Shown: positions 46,618 through 55,670, counted from the first letter of the stretch. The stretch is DNA of 64,000 nt from Janthinobacterium lividum (GCF_034424625.1 NZ_CP139976.1:3844001-3908000); one strand, 5' to 3'. Numbers and translations: made by a program. The notes: a model not told the origin generated them from the sequence alone.

Positions 46618-47523
46618 TTACAGTTTGCCTACCATATCAATGACAGCTTCGCGTACCCAGCGTTGTCCGCTGTGGTCATGGTTGCGCTCATGCCACAGCA
46701 TGCTCACGGCGAAGCCCTGCACAGGGAAAGGACATCCGACCACCTTGAGCACTTCGCCGCAATTACGCACCAGCCGTTCCGGCACCAGGGCGACAAAGTC
46801 AGAGTGCGCGACAATTTCAGGTACGAGCAGGAACGACGCCGCTGAAAGCACAACATTACGCTTATAGCCTAGCGCTGCGAGTCCATCGTCCACAGGCGTC
46901 GTGAAGTCGCCTCCACGCAGCGAGACGATAACGTGGTCCAGTCGTGCGAACTGTTCAACAGAAAGTCCTCGTCGCAGTCCGGGATGCCTATGTCTGCCGA
47001 TAAGCACATAGTGCTCGTCAAACAGATGCCGGCTGCGTAAACTGACCGGAGCATGCTCGGGTGTCATCAGCGCCAGGTCCACTTCGCCGCTAGCCATCTG
47101 CGCTTCCAACTGTAACGGATCAAGATGGCGCAAAGCAAATCGCACACCGGGACCACGCTTCCGTAGCGCAACTACCAATGGCTGGATCACCGTCTTCTGC
47201 AGGTAGTCTGTACAGGCGATGGTAACGGTAAGTCGAGCCTTTATCGGATCGAAGTGGCGGTGTCCAGTCAATGTGGCGCGCACCTGATCTAACGCGTGGC
47301 GAAGCGGATCAAGCAGTTCGAGAGCCTTGGCAGTTGGCAGCATGCCACGTTGCACTGGTATCAGTAAAGGGTCATCGAACAGTTCGCGCAGGCGGCTCAA
47401 TTGTGCGCTAACTGCTGGCTGGCTAAGGTACAGGCGCTCAGCCGCGCGGGTCACGTTTTGTTCCACCAAAAGGGTTTCCAGTGTGACCAGGAGATTGAGG
47501 TCCAAACGCTTTTTGCTATCCAT
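46618..47523 (-). CDS. LysR-family regulator, divergent from quinone reductase gene
   Basis: 301-aa transcriptional regulator. N-terminal helix-turn-helix: RLDLNLLVTLETLLVEQNVT followed by RAAERLYLSQPAVSAQLSRL, as in NodD/LinR-type LysR proteins; the C-terminal part is the effector-binding domain. The frame is open to 47631, but the ATG at 47523 gives the standard MDSKKRLDLN start. It is divergent from the NAD(P)H quinone reductase gene with 94 bases between starts, the usual arrangement for a regulator and its target. Confidence 0.9.
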   Translation of the reverse strand: MDSKKRLDLNLLVTLETLLVEQNVTRAAERLYLSQPAVSAQLSRLRELFDDPLLIPVQRGMLPTAKALELLDPLRHALDQVRATLTGHRHFDPIKARLTVTIACTDYLQKTVIQPLVVALRKRGPGVRFALRHLDPLQLEAQMASGEVDLALMTPEHAPVSLRSRHLFDEHYVLIGRHRHPGLRRGLSVEQFARLDHVIVSLRGGDFTTPVDDGLAALGYKRNVVLSAASFLLVPEIVAHSDFVALVPERLVRNCGEVLKVVGCPFPVQGFAVSMLWHERNHDHSGQRWVREAVIDMVGKL

Positions 47524-47553
47524 GAAATGAATAGTAGCAGAAAATTTTTTTGA

Positions 47554-47609
47554 TTTCACAGATACCTTGAGGCAATGCAAACTGTCTCCACTCTCAATAC
47601 TCTGTGAAA
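47554..47609. promoter_or_regulatory. Inverted repeat pair in the LysR/quinone-reductase divergent promoter
   Basis: TTTCACAG (47554-47561) and its complement CTGTGAAA (47602-47609) are 40 bases apart between the two divergent starts. They may be half-sites for the LysR regulator. Sequence evidence only. Confidence 0.4.
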
Positions 47610-47617
47610 GCCACGCC

Positions 47618-48448
47618 ATGCAGTCAACCAATAGAAAAATTCTTATCGTCCATGCTCATCCCGAACAGACATCCGTAACGTGTCAACTTACCGAGATAGC
47701 TGCCGAGGTACTGAAGGCTCAAGGCCACGAGGTAATGCAATCGGACCTATACGCCATGGGATGGAAGGCAGCGTTTGACAGCCAGGACTTTCCCAAACGA
47801 GTTAACCAGAAGCGCCTGTCTTTCATTGACGAATCTGGATATGCCTTTTCCAACGGTTGCCAGACTCCCGACGTCGAAGAAGAGCAGCGAAAGATCCTGG
47901 CGGCGGATGCGGTGATCCTGCTGTTCCCACTATGGTGGTTCAGCATGCCCGCAATCATGAAGGGGTGGATAGATCGCGTGTGGGCCTTTGGTTTGGCCTA
48001 CGGCTACAAAGGGGCTGGCAATGCCTATCGCTACGGTGAGGGTGGCTTTGCCGGAAAGCGCGCACTGCTGGCGGTATCAGTTGGTGGACCTGCGGACGAC
48101 TATTCTTCCCGTGGCATCAATGGGCCGTTGGAGCAGCTGCTCTTTCCTATCACACACGGCACTTTGTTCTTTCCCGGCATGCAGGTGCTACCCACATTCG
48201 CGGTATATGAGACTGCTCGAATCGATGGCAACGGCATTGCTGAAGCAACTATGGCCTGGCGCATCCGAGTGAAGCGACTGTTCGAGGACGTACCGATTGC
48301 TTTCCGTCAACAGAGCAGTGGCGACTATCCAGACCAGCACGTGTTGGCCGACTACATCGCACCAACTCAGACTGGTTTGGCGGCTCACATCGCCGCGCCC
48401 GAGGAACTCAGCGCCCCTGTCCCAACCGCCTTCGGAGGGCTAAAGTAA
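47618..48448 (+). CDS. NAD(P)H:quinone oxidoreductase, flavodoxin-like fold
   Basis: 276-aa flavoprotein of the NQO1/MdaB group. The N-terminal strand KILIVHAHPEQTSVTCQLTE binds the FMN/FAD phosphate; LLFPLWWFSMPAIMKGWIDR is the family signature, and GKRALLAVSVGGP and YGEGG follow. It reduces quinones or nitroaromatics by two electrons. The start at 47618 is chosen because the upstream frame runs into the LysR promoter; GAAAG is the nearest ribosome-binding site. Probably induced through the divergent LysR protein. Confidence 0.9.
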   Translation: MQSTNRKILIVHAHPEQTSVTCQLTEIAAEVLKAQGHEVMQSDLYAMGWKAAFDSQDFPKRVNQKRLSFIDESGYAFSNGCQTPDVEEEQRKILAADAVILLFPLWWFSMPAIMKGWIDRVWAFGLAYGYKGAGNAYRYGEGGFAGKRALLAVSVGGPADDYSSRGINGPLEQLLFPITHGTLFFPGMQVLPTFAVYETARIDGNGIAEATMAWRIRVKRLFEDVPIAFRQQSSGDYPDQHVLADYIAPTQTGLAAHIAAPEELSAPVPTAFGGLK

Positions 48449-48589
48449 AGACGATTGTCGTCCTCACGCATAGTACGGACGCTTCTGGCGACGCACTGGA
48501 CAACCTTCCCGCGCCGAATGCCAATGACTGCTGACACAAATGGTGTTCAGCAATCAAGCAACGGCCTGACGACCGGTTAAACTAAGCCA
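48449..48589. other. Intergenic, nothing recognised
   Basis: No supported gene, terminator or repeat was recognised between the quinone reductase gene and the third repeat copy. Confidence 0.45.
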
Positions 48590-48720
48590 CCTGCCGTGTG
48601 GTTTGCCGGCACACAAGACCGCAGGGGTAATTGCCTGATTCAACGACGAGATTAGGTCTGGCCAGTCGCCCCCCCCTCCCCTGCAGAGAATTCTGCCCGG
48701 CACGAACAAAAGCTGGTTAA
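48590..48720. repeat. Dispersed repeat, copy C (diverged)
   Basis: Shares with copy B the blocks CAACGACGAGAT, GGTCTGGCC versus GGGCTGGCC, TCCCCTGCAGAGA and CAAAAGCTGG. More degraded than copies A and B; no transposase adjacent. Confidence 0.6.
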
Positions 48721-48857
48721 GCTTCGACGGTTTCAGGCTCTGTCGCGAGGTTTGATTGCTGCGGCTCAGCGCTGCGATGGCTTGAGTTGGAGCGCGCCAT
48801 CCGTTCCTTGAGTTGGATATCGGATAGCTTGGCAAACCCAAGTTATTCGCTGTAACG

Positions 48858-49373
48858 TTATCCTTTAATGCCAAAGTCGGCGGTTTTGATCTTTGCCATT
48901 CGCCCGTCAGGATGGTGCCAAACAACGCCCTCAATGCGCCTGGTCACCAGATAATCGCGGATTCCCTCGAAGGTACGCGGGCAATCTTCGAGTATGTCGC
49001 GCCCATGAGGCGCAAGAATGTGTTCGGTTAAGTTTTCAGGATTAGGGCCATGCCGTGTGCCAATCTTCGGGCCGCATACCTCATAGGTACCATCGGGAAC
49101 CGGCAGGTTGTGAAACAGGTTTTTGCTACCCCATGCAATTCCCTCCATGATTCTGGCAGAATCAGGGCCGATAGCTGGAACCCACCCCGGCCAATGTCCG
49201 CTGACAGGGTCGGATTCGGGCTGAGCTGGAACAAATTCAGGAGGTGGTGTGCGCCCAGCTTTGGCATCGTAACGTTTAAATACCTTACCCGATTCTACCA
49301 GGACGGCCATCCCGTCCCATTTGCGCGTAGCTACACCATGTCCTTCCATTACCCATTCCGATCCTTGCACCAC
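48858..49373 (-). CDS. RNA-ligase-like nucleotidyltransferase (DUF5565 type), possibly 5'-truncated
   Basis: 171-aa protein with the ligase/nucleotidyltransferase motifs: motif I ATRKWDGMAV (nucleophile Lys), a motif-III-like YEVCGPKIGTRHG, motif IV EGVVWHHPDG and motif V AKIKTADFG. Order and spacing fit a minimal ATP-dependent RNA ligase domain. The frame continues upstream in phase (QRNYDGDRCVRNEVV) without an ATG until a stop at about 49424, so either GTG at 49373 is the start or the 5' end has been lost. Ligation or repair of RNA is the family-level expectation; nothing nearby hints at a substrate. It lies between a decayed repeat and tRNA-Val. Confidence 0.72.
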   Translation of the reverse strand: MVQGSEWVMEGHGVATRKWDGMAVLVESGKVFKRYDAKAGRTPPPEFVPAQPESDPVSGHWPGWVPAIGPDSARIMEGIAWGSKNLFHNLPVPDGTYEVCGPKIGTRHGPNPENLTEHILAPHGRDILEDCPRTFEGIRDYLVTRRIEGVVWHHPDGRMAKIKTADFGIKG

Positions 49374-49506
49374 CTCGTTGCGAACGCAGCGGTCGCCGTC
49401 ATAGTTGCGCTGAAAAACTGAAGATCAGAATAGCGCAGTGTACGAGGCCGTTGCTGAGAAAGCAAATGAGAAAAATGTCAGGCGCGGCCTACGCCAGCGT
49501 GATGTG

Positions 49507-49530
49507 AAAACGGCCGCAGAAAGCGGCCGT
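49507..49530 (-). terminator. Terminator downstream of tRNA-Val
   Basis: ACGGCCGC / GCGGCCGT stem with a five-base loop, followed on the minus strand by TTTT. It is 110 bases past the tRNA 3' end. Confidence 0.7.
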
Positions 49531-49639
49531 ATCGTTGAGGCTAGGCGGTGGAATAAAAATCCCATTGCCCCAAGTTTGCCCCAAGTTCGTATTTTGGCAG
49601 GATGAAAAATCCTAACTCATTGAATACAAACTAAAAATT

Positions 49640-49714
49640 TGGTGGGAAGTGCAAGTTTCGAACTTGCGACCCCTGCAGTGTGAATGCAGTGCTCTACCCC
49701 TGAGCTAACCTCCC
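49640..49714 (-). tRNA. tRNA-Val (anticodon CAC)
   Basis: Complete cloverleaf on the minus strand: acceptor GGGAGGT with ACTTCCC, D-arm GCTCAGGGGTAGAGC, anticodon stem CTGCA/TGCAG around loop TTCACAC (anticodon CAC, reading GTG), T-arm GCAAGTTCGAAACTTGC, and encoded CCA. It lies at the right end of the accessory region, a typical integration target for islands. Confidence 0.95.
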
Positions 49715-49795
49715 GAAGCGAGGCGAATTATCGCATAGGTGTTGCGGCATCTGCAAGGGCTGGCGAGAGGAAATTTATCGTGCCCCGCTTCTTTC

Positions 49796-50512
49796 TCAGG
49801 CAGCCGCTGGCGGCGCCGTGACGGCGGTCCAGATGCACTGGCCTTTGGCGGCCTTGTCGAGGCCGGCGATGGATGCTTCGTGGGCGGCGAGCTCGTCGGC
49901 CGTGGCGCTCTGGAAGATGACTTCGGCCAAGGGCACGATTTCCAGGGCGGCGCCATCGGCGGCCACTTCCACCTCTTCTTCCATGCTGAGACTATTCTGG
50001 CCGCGCGTCATGGCCAGGTAGACATCGGCCAGCAATTCGGAGTCGAGCAGCGCGCCGTGCAGCTTGCGGTGGGCGTTCGAGACGCCGTAGCGGTCGCACA
50101 GGGCATCGAGCGAGTTGCGCTTGCCTGGATGCATTTCCTTCGCCTGCACCAGGGTGTCGATCACGCCATGCACTTGCTCGTGGACTGGCGGCAGGTTCAG
50201 GCGCTTGAATTCCGCATTCAGGAAGCCGATATCGAACGGGGCGTTGTGGATGATCAGCTCGGCGCCGGCGATAAACGCGCGGAACTCTTCCGCGATTTCC
50301 GCGAATTTTGGCTTGTCGCTGAGGAACTCCGTCGTCAATCCGTGGACGGCCAGCGCCCCCTCTTCCGAATCGCGCTCGGGATTGATGTATTGATGGAAAT
50401 TATTCCCCGTCAACATACGGTTGTTCAGTTCGACCCCGCCGATCTCCAGGATGCGGTCGCCCGTGCGCGGGTTCAGGCCGGTGGTTTCAGTATCGAGAAC
50501 AATTTGACGCAT
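49796..50512 (-). CDS. dnaQ: DNA polymerase III epsilon subunit (3'-5' proofreading exonuclease)
   Basis: 238-aa proofreading subunit of the replicative polymerase. DEDDh exonuclease motifs: IVLDTETTGLNP (Exo I), HNAPFDIGFL (Exo II) and HGALLDSELLADVY (Exo III with catalytic His). The C-terminal tail (about residues 185-238) is a low-complexity linker plus the polymerase-binding end. It lies downstream of rnhA on the same strand, the familiar rnhA-dnaQ pairing, but a hairpin separates the two. tRNA-Val follows on the same strand after 81 bases, so it may share the transcript. Confidence 0.96.
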   Translation of the reverse strand: MRQIVLDTETTGLNPRTGDRILEIGGVELNNRMLTGNNFHQYINPERDSEEGALAVHGLTTEFLSDKPKFAEIAEEFRAFIAGAELIIHNAPFDIGFLNAEFKRLNLPPVHEQVHGVIDTLVQAKEMHPGKRNSLDALCDRYGVSNAHRKLHGALLDSELLADVYLAMTRGQNSLSMEEEVEVAADGAALEIVPLAEVIFQSATADELAAHEASIAGLDKAAKGQCIWTAVTAPPAAA

Positions 50513-50533
50513 GGCAGATTCAGTCGTAAAAGC

Positions 50534-50570
50534 AAAAAGCGAAGGGCACAGTATAGCAAACCTGTGCCCT
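50534..50570 (-). terminator. Possible weak terminator between rnhA and dnaQ
   Basis: Nine-base stem AGGGCACAG / CTGTGCCCT (50543-50570) with a ten-base loop, followed on the minus strand by a T-tract (TTTTT at 50534-50538). It may terminate or attenuate rnhA transcription before dnaQ. Confidence 0.45.
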
Positions 50571-50613
50571 CCGGTTACGGCCTGCCCGCTGCTACAGGGC
50601 AGAAATTTAGTTA

Positions 50614-51051
50614 TCAGGCACGTACCGTTTCCACGCCAAGGTTGGCCAGCTGATCGGCCCGCTCGTTACCGGGATGGCCATTATGGCCGCGCACCCAGCG
50701 CCACTCCACTTCATGCACGGCCTGGGCCGTATCGAGTGCCTGCCACAGGTCGACGTTCTTCACGGGCGCCTTGGCCGCCGTTTTCCAGCCGCGCGCCTTC
50801 CAGCCGTGGATCCATTCGCTGATGCCCTTCTGCACGTACTGGCTATCGGTATACAGCACTACCTGGCACGGACGTTTGAGCGCCGTCAAGGCTTCGATCA
50901 CGGCCTTCAATTCCATGCGGTTATTCGTCGTATTCAATTCCCCGCCGTAAATTTCTTTCTTGGCGCCATCGGCAACCATCAGTGCGCCCCAGCCGCCCGT
51001 GCCCGGATTGCCCTTGCATGCGCCATCGGCATAAATCTCAACCTTATCCAT
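50614..51051 (-). CDS. rnhA: Ribonuclease HI
   Basis: 145-aa enzyme that cleaves RNA in RNA-DNA hybrids, removing primers and R-loops. The N-terminus [18 protein letters not shown] is diagnostic; catalytic acidic residues are Asp 9, Glu 47 (in [10 protein letters not shown]), Asp 69 (LYTDSQYV) and the Asp in NERADQLAN. It overlaps the end of the methyltransferase gene by eight bases, so the two are co-transcribed. Confidence 0.97.
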   Translation of the reverse strand: MDKVEIYADGACKGNPGTGGWGALMVADGAKKEIYGGELNTTNNRMELKAVIEALTALKRPCQVVLYTDSQYVQKGISEWIHGWKARGWKTAAKAPVKNVDLWQALDTAQAVHEVEWRWVRGHNGHPGNERADQLANLGVETVRA

Positions 51052-51820
51052 CTTGCTGTTCCCGCCTTTTATTCGTGACCGGTGCGCCTGCGGGCGCCGT
51101 CGCCGGTTTCTTGGTCCACGCCGGACCGATCAAACGCATCCCTTTGACGCGCTTGATCGCCTGCACTATATACACTGCGCCCAGATATGGCCACCAGCGC
51201 GCACCGGCCTTGTCCATGAAGGCGTTGCGGCGCAGCCATTTTTCTGTCTTGCAAGCTGGTGCGTAGCAGCCGAAGTGGCTTTGGCTGACGCCCATGTTCA
51301 GCAATTTTAACCAGTCTTTCATGCGCGGCATAGAGATCAGCTCGCCCGCCTGCGGCAGGTAGTGGCGTCCCGTGACCCGCCCCAGCCCCTGGCGCGCGCC
51401 CCACAGGCTGGCCGGGTTGAAGCCGCAGACGATCACCCTCCCCTCCGGTATCAGCACGCGTTCGACTTCGCGCAAGACCTGGTGCGGCTCGGCAGCAAAT
51501 TCGAGTACGTGCGGCAAGACCACTAGGTCCAGGCTTTGCGAATCGAACGGCAGCTCATCGAATGCCGACACCAGCGTCAGGCGGCGCTCCTGCGGCGGAA
51601 GCGAAGGCAGGCGCGCATCGAGCAGCCATTTGTTGGGCATGCGGTTGGCCGCCAGCGCGTCGAGCTGGGGCAAGCCGATCTGCACGGCATTAAAACCGAA
51701 GATATCGACAGTCAGGCTGTCGAGACATTGCTGCTCCCAGGCACGCACGTACAGACCGGCCGGCGTCTGCAGCCAGCCGTCAAGCGCTATAATGGATTTT
51801 TCGGATGCCACACTGTCCAT
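51044..51820 (-). CDS. Class I SAM-dependent methyltransferase
   Basis: 258-aa methyltransferase with a relaxed motif I region near residues 40-50, motif [25 protein letters not shown] and post-motif [12 protein letters not shown]. Betaproteobacteria commonly carry this gene between gloB and rnhA. The C-terminal 30 residues are basic and Pro/Ala-rich. The substrate is unknown. It is divergent from gloB, with 19 bases between the start codons, so the two promoters must overlap within the coding ends. Confidence 0.88.
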   Translation of the reverse strand: MDSVASEKSIIALDGWLQTPAGLYVRAWEQQCLDSLTVDIFGFNAVQIGLPQLDALAANRMPNKWLLDARLPSLPPQERRLTLVSAFDELPFDSQSLDLVVLPHVLEFAAEPHQVLREVERVLIPEGRVIVCGFNPASLWGARQGLGRVTGRHYLPQAGELISMPRMKDWLKLLNMGVSQSHFGCYAPACKTEKWLRRNAFMDKAGARWWPYLGAVYIVQAIKRVKGMRLIGPAWTKKPATAPAGAPVTNKRREQQDG

Positions 51821-51839
51821 TCAGTTTTCTCTTTTGCTC

Positions 51840-52649
51840 ATGACCAATTCCCCTGAACACGCTTTATCGGTACTTGCCGTGCCCGCCTTTGCCGACAATT
51901 ACCTGTGGCTGATCCATGACGGCCGCCATGCCGCCGTCGTCGACCCTGGCGACGCGATGGCCATTCTCGATGCGCTGCAAGCCCATCAGTTGACCTTGAC
52001 CGCCATTTTACTCACGCATCACCACGCCGACCACACGGGTGGCGTGCCTGAATTGTTGCAGCATTTCGCCGTCCCCGTCTTCGGCCCGCGCAATGAGGCT
52101 ATCACAGCCATCACGGAACCGCTTGCCGAAGGCGATGTCGCCTACGTGCCCGAACTGGGTTTGCAGATGACCGTCATCGACGTGCCCGGCCACACCAAGG
52201 GGCATATCGCCTACGTGCGCCAGCGCGACGAGCGCAGTGGCGCGCCGTGGCTGTTTTCCGGCGACACCCTGTTTGCCGGCGGCTGCGGCCGCCTGTTCGA
52301 AGGCACACCGGGCCAGATGGCCGATTCGCTGGGCAAGCTGGCCGCCCTGCCCGACGATACCGAGGTATTTTGCGCGCATGAGTACACCTTGTCCAATCTG
52401 CGCTTCGCCAACGCCGTCGAGCCGGGCAATGTGGCCTTGCAGGAACGCATCGCCATCGACACGGAAAAGCGCCAGCAAGGTTTATCGACCGTGCCATCGA
52501 CCATCGCCCTCGAGAAGGCCACGAATCCCTTCCTGCGCTACCGTGAACCGGCGATCTTGACCAGCCTGAAGGTGGAAGGCAAGCTGGCCAGCGACGCTTC
52601 GCCCGTGGAAGCATTCGCGGCCTTGCGGATGTGGAAGAATAATTTTTAA
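51840..52649 (+). CDS. gloB: Hydroxyacylglutathione hydrolase (glyoxalase II)
   Basis: 269-aa metallo-beta-lactamase-fold hydrolase that splits S-lactoylglutathione to lactate and glutathione in methylglyoxal detoxification. The dinuclear metal motif THHHADH is at 59-65; further ligands are in [25 protein letters not shown] and [10 protein letters not shown]. The C-terminal glutathione-binding tail ends [10 protein letters not shown]. An in-frame extension to 51372 lies antisense to the methyltransferase and is not used. A strong terminator follows. Confidence 0.97.
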   Translation: MTNSPEHALSVLAVPAFADNYLWLIHDGRHAAVVDPGDAMAILDALQAHQLTLTAILLTHHHADHTGGVPELLQHFAVPVFGPRNEAITAITEPLAEGDVAYVPELGLQMTVIDVPGHTKGHIAYVRQRDERSGAPWLFSGDTLFAGGCGRLFEGTPGQMADSLGKLAALPDDTEVFCAHEYTLSNLRFANAVEPGNVALQERIAIDTEKRQQGLSTVPSTIALEKATNPFLRYREPAILTSLKVEGKLASDASPVEAFAALRMWKNNF

Positions 52650-52666
52650 GCGGATCCCTCTGCAAT

Positions 52667-52710
52667 AAAAAATCCCGGCAGATGCTTTATGGCATCGCCG
52701 GGATTTTTTT
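52667..52710. terminator. Strong bidirectional terminator between gloB and aceB
   Basis: AATCCCGGC with its complement plus an inner GATGC/GCATC stem, flanked by AAAAAA on the left and TTTTTTT on the right. It can end transcription from both convergent genes. Confidence 0.93.
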
Positions 52711-52730
52711 ATATATCTATTTGATCAGGA

Positions 52731-54329
52731 TCAGATTTCCTCGTACAGCGGCAAGGTCAGGAATTCGGCGAACGATTCCGACGTCGACATTTCCTCGAAA
52801 ATCTGGCCGGCGCGCACATAGGTCGGACCGTTGCCGCCCGGCGCATCGCGCTGCACCTTGGCCAGCTCTTCCGGAATCATGGCGCGCACCATCTCGGCCG
52901 TGACCTTGCGGCCATCTTCCAGCACGCCTTTGCTGGAACGGATCCACTGCCACACTTGCGAGCGGCTGATCTCGGCCGTGGCCGCGTCTTCCATCAGGTT
53001 GTGGATAGGCACGCAACCATTGCCGGCCAGCCAGCTACCCAGGTAATGGATGCCCACGTTGATGTTGTAGCGCAAGCCCGCTTCCGTGATCGGCGCTTCC
53101 GGCTGGAAGTTCAGCAGATCCGACGCTTTCACATCGATGTCGGGACGCTGTTTCTCGATCTGGTTCGGCTTGTCGCCCAGCACTTTCGTGAACTCGCCCA
53201 TGGCCAGTTCGACCAGGCCCGGGTGGGCAACCCAGCCGCCGTCGTAGCCGTCAGTGGCATCGCGCGCCTTGTCGTTGCGCACGCCGCCCATGGCGATGTC
53301 GTTCTTTTCCGGATCGTTCTTGATCGGGATCAGGGCTGCCATGCCGCCAATCGCTGGCGCGCCCCGTTTGTGGCAGGTTTTCAGCAGCAGCAAGGCGTAG
53401 GCGCGCATGAACGGCGCCGTCATGGTGACCTTGGCGCGGTCGGCCAGGCAGAAATCCTTGTCCAGCTTGAATTTCTTGATGCACGAGAAGATGTAATCCC
53501 AGCGGCCCGCGTTCAGGCCCGAGCTGTGTTCTTTCAGCTCGTACAGGATTTCATCCATCTCGAACGCCGCCAAAATGGTTTCGATCAGCACGGTCGCCTT
53601 GATCGTGCCTTGTGGCAAGCCCAGTTCATTTTGCGTCATGACGAAAATATCATTCCACAGGCGCGCTTCCAGGTGCGATTCCATCTTCGGCAGGTAGAAA
53701 TACGGACCGGCGCCGCGCGCCAGTTGCTCCTTGGCGTTATGGAACATGAACAGAGCGAAATCGAAAATGCCGCCGGAAATGCGCTTGCCATCGACCAGCA
53801 CATGCTTTTCATCGAGGTGCCAGCCGCGCGGACGCACGACGAGGGTGGCGATCTTGTCGTTCAGCTTGTACGACTTGCCATTTTGCTCCAGCGAAATCGT
53901 CTTGCGCACGGCGTCGAACATATTGATCTGGCCCGTCAGCTGGTTATCCCAGTTCGGCGTGTTCGAATCCTCGAAGTCCGTCATGTAGCTGTCGGCGCCG
54001 GAATTGAAGGCGTTGATGACCATCTTGCGCTCGACGGGACCGGTGATTTCCACGCGGCGGCATTCGAGCGCCTTCGGGATCGGCGCGATCTTCCAGTCGC
54101 CGTCGCGGATGTGCGCGGTTTCTGGCAAGAAATCAGGACGCTCGCCCGCATCGAGGCGCTTGACCCGTTCCACGCGCACGGCGAGCAATTCCTGGCGGCG
54201 CGGCTCGAACGCGCGCGTCAGCTTGGCCACCAGTGCCAGCGCCGCCGGCGTCAAAATCTGTTCATAGCCGGGGGCGATTTCCCCCGTGATTTGCATGCCT
54301 TCTGGAAGTGCGATCGTATTTTGGGTCAT
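52731..54329 (-). CDS. aceB: Malate synthase A
   Basis: 532-aa glyoxylate-cycle enzyme that condenses glyoxylate with acetyl-CoA to malate, needed for growth on acetate or fatty acids. Signatures: [14 protein letters not shown], the catalytic Arg in VVRPRGWH, the Mg-binding Glu in [23 protein letters not shown], and the base Asp in [16 protein letters not shown]. Length is normal for isoform A. The stop is 21 bases from the bidirectional terminator. Divergent from a LysR regulator with a palindromic box between; aceA is not in the window. Confidence 0.97.
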   Translation of the reverse strand: MTQNTIALPEGMQITGEIAPGYEQILTPAALALVAKLTRAFEPRRQELLAVRVERVKRLDAGERPDFLPETAHIRDGDWKIAPIPKALECRRVEITGPVERKMVINAFNSGADSYMTDFEDSNTPNWDNQLTGQINMFDAVRKTISLEQNGKSYKLNDKIATLVVRPRGWHLDEKHVLVDGKRISGGIFDFALFMFHNAKEQLARGAGPYFYLPKMESHLEARLWNDIFVMTQNELGLPQGTIKATVLIETILAAFEMDEILYELKEHSSGLNAGRWDYIFSCIKKFKLDKDFCLADRAKVTMTAPFMRAYALLLLKTCHKRGAPAIGGMAALIPIKNDPEKNDIAMGGVRNDKARDATDGYDGGWVAHPGLVELAMGEFTKVLGDKPNQIEKQRPDIDVKASDLLNFQPEAPITEAGLRYNINVGIHYLGSWLAGNGCVPIHNLMEDAATAEISRSQVWQWIRSSKGVLEDGRKVTAEMVRAMIPEELAKVQRDAPGGNGPTYVRAGQIFEEMSTSESFAEFLTLPLYEEI

Positions 54330-54453
54330 GAAGTTCTCCGGTTTTTAATAAATATAGGCAAAGGTAATCTGGTGATCCAAGTATATGCTGAACGACTGCG
54401 CGGACAAGCTGGACAGAGCCGCAAAAACACTCTGCCGGGCGGCGCGTTTGTTC

Positions 54454-54470
54454 TATAGTATTGCACTATA
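54454..54470. promoter_or_regulatory. LysR-type box between aceB and lysR
   Basis: TATAGT and ACTATA form a perfect inverted repeat with a five-base spacer (17 bp), fitting the T-N11-A pattern of LysR-type operators. It is centred about 84 bases upstream of the regulator start and 133 bases upstream of aceB. Confidence 0.6.
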
Positions 54471-54545
54471 AGGCATGGAAACGAGATTAAAAATCACTTC
54501 ATCTATGCGTTTTTATCACAAGTGATGGCATTGCAGGAGCACAAC

Positions 54546-55457
54546 ATGGGCCAGTTCAGACAAATATCAACGTTCGTGGAGGTGGTCGCCAAAGGCAGCC
54601 TGTCGGCTGCCGCCCGTGCGGAAGGGATCGCCCCGGCCATGATAGGCCGGCGCCTCGATGCGCTGGAGCAGCGCCTGGGAGTCAAATTGCTGCAGCGTAC
54701 GACGCGCAAGCTGGCCTTGACGAATGAAGGCGCCGCCTTCCTGGAGGATTGCCAGCGCATCCTCGGCGAACTGGAAGAGGCGGAAGCGGCCGTGGCCGAG
54801 CGCAGCGTGAAGGCCAGCGGCCATTTGCTCATTTCCGCGCCGGCCGGCTTCGGCCGCCAGCACGTGGCGCCCCTGATCCCCTCGTTTGTCGCCGAGCACC
54901 GCGACGTGACGGTGTCGCTGAACCTGAACGACCGCCTCGTCGACCTGATCGGCGAAGGTATCGATGTGGCCATCCGCATCGCCAGCCTGTCCGATTCTTC
55001 GCTGGTGAGCACCAAGCTGGCCGACAACCAGCGCGTGCTGGTCGGCTCGCCCGCCTACCTGAAACGGGCGGGCACGCCGCGCATCCCGGCCGATCTGGCG
55101 AAACACAATTGCCTGGCGATCAGCAGCGAAGGCAGCCAGCGGGGCTGGACCTTCCGCGAAAACGGCAAGAACGTGATTCTGAAGGTGGCGGGCAATATGG
55201 TCTGCAACGATGGCGAAGTGCTGCACGACTGGGCACTGGCCGGCAAGGGTCTGGCCTGGCGCTCGATGTGGGAAGTGGGTGCCGAAATCGCCTCGGGACA
55301 ACTGGTAACGGTGCTCGATCAGTTCGCCGCGCCGGGCAATGACATCTACGCCGTGTTCGCCCAGCGCCGCCACTTGCCGCTGCGCATACGGGCGTTCGTG
55401 GATTTTTTAAGGCATTCGTATGCCCAGCCAGATTACTGGCGCGAACGGGCTATCTGA
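54546..55457 (+). CDS. LysR-family regulator, divergent from aceB
   Basis: 303-aa regulator of the DmlR/CrgA subgroup. The N-terminal helix-turn-helix spans STFVEVVAKGSLSAAARAEG and the APAMIGRRLDALEQRLG recognition part; the C-terminal effector domain follows the linker ALTNEGAAFLEDC. AGGAG six bases before 54546 fixes the start; an in-frame ATG at 54522 is less well placed. By position it may control aceB in response to a carbon-source signal. Confidence 0.92.
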   Translation: MGQFRQISTFVEVVAKGSLSAAARAEGIAPAMIGRRLDALEQRLGVKLLQRTTRKLALTNEGAAFLEDCQRILGELEEAEAAVAERSVKASGHLLISAPAGFGRQHVAPLIPSFVAEHRDVTVSLNLNDRLVDLIGEGIDVAIRIASLSDSSLVSTKLADNQRVLVGSPAYLKRAGTPRIPADLAKHNCLAISSEGSQRGWTFRENGKNVILKVAGNMVCNDGEVLHDWALAGKGLAWRSMWEVGAEIASGQLVTVLDQFAAPGNDIYAVFAQRRHLPLRIRAFVDFLRHSYAQPDYWRERAI

Positions 55458-55610
55458 GGACGCGGGACCAAACCTGCTGCGCGTCGGCATAGGCGGCCTG
55501 TGATGCTCACTGCCTCGCCCCCCCGTACTTTACCCGCTCGCGACGGTTTTGTCCGGCGTCGCGACGTATGTGGAAACAACCTTGGCAGCCGGATCAGCAT
55601 TAGTTGGCAT
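55458..55610. other. Intergenic, nothing recognised
   Basis: No supported gene between the LysR stop and the tandem repeats. Short frames on both strands are explained by composition. Confidence 0.45.
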
Positions 55611-55670
55611 AGGTCGGCGTAGGTCGGCATAGGTCGGCGTAGGTCGGCGTAGGTCGGCGTAGGTCGGCTT
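55611..55670. repeat. Six tandem copies of a 10-bp repeat
   Basis: AGGTCGGCGT and close variants (AGGTCGGCAT, AGGTCGGCTT) are repeated six times without gaps, preceded by a partial copy. The last unit begins a REP-like hairpin. The 10-bp period equals one DNA helical turn. Confidence 0.9.

Noticed and set aside
48554..48934. 126-codon minus-strand frame overlapping the RNA-ligase-like gene
   Set aside because: It runs through the dispersed repeat and overlaps the 3' end of the ligase-like gene; no recognisable product.
49560..49620. Remnant of a phage integrase end beside tRNA-Val (CCCCAAG direct repeats)
   Set aside because: The repeated GCCCCAAGTTTG motif recalls integrase 3' ends, but no integrase-like reading frame could be followed.
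52956..54458. 500-codon open frame on the + strand
   Set aside because: Antisense to aceB, whose signatures are clear.
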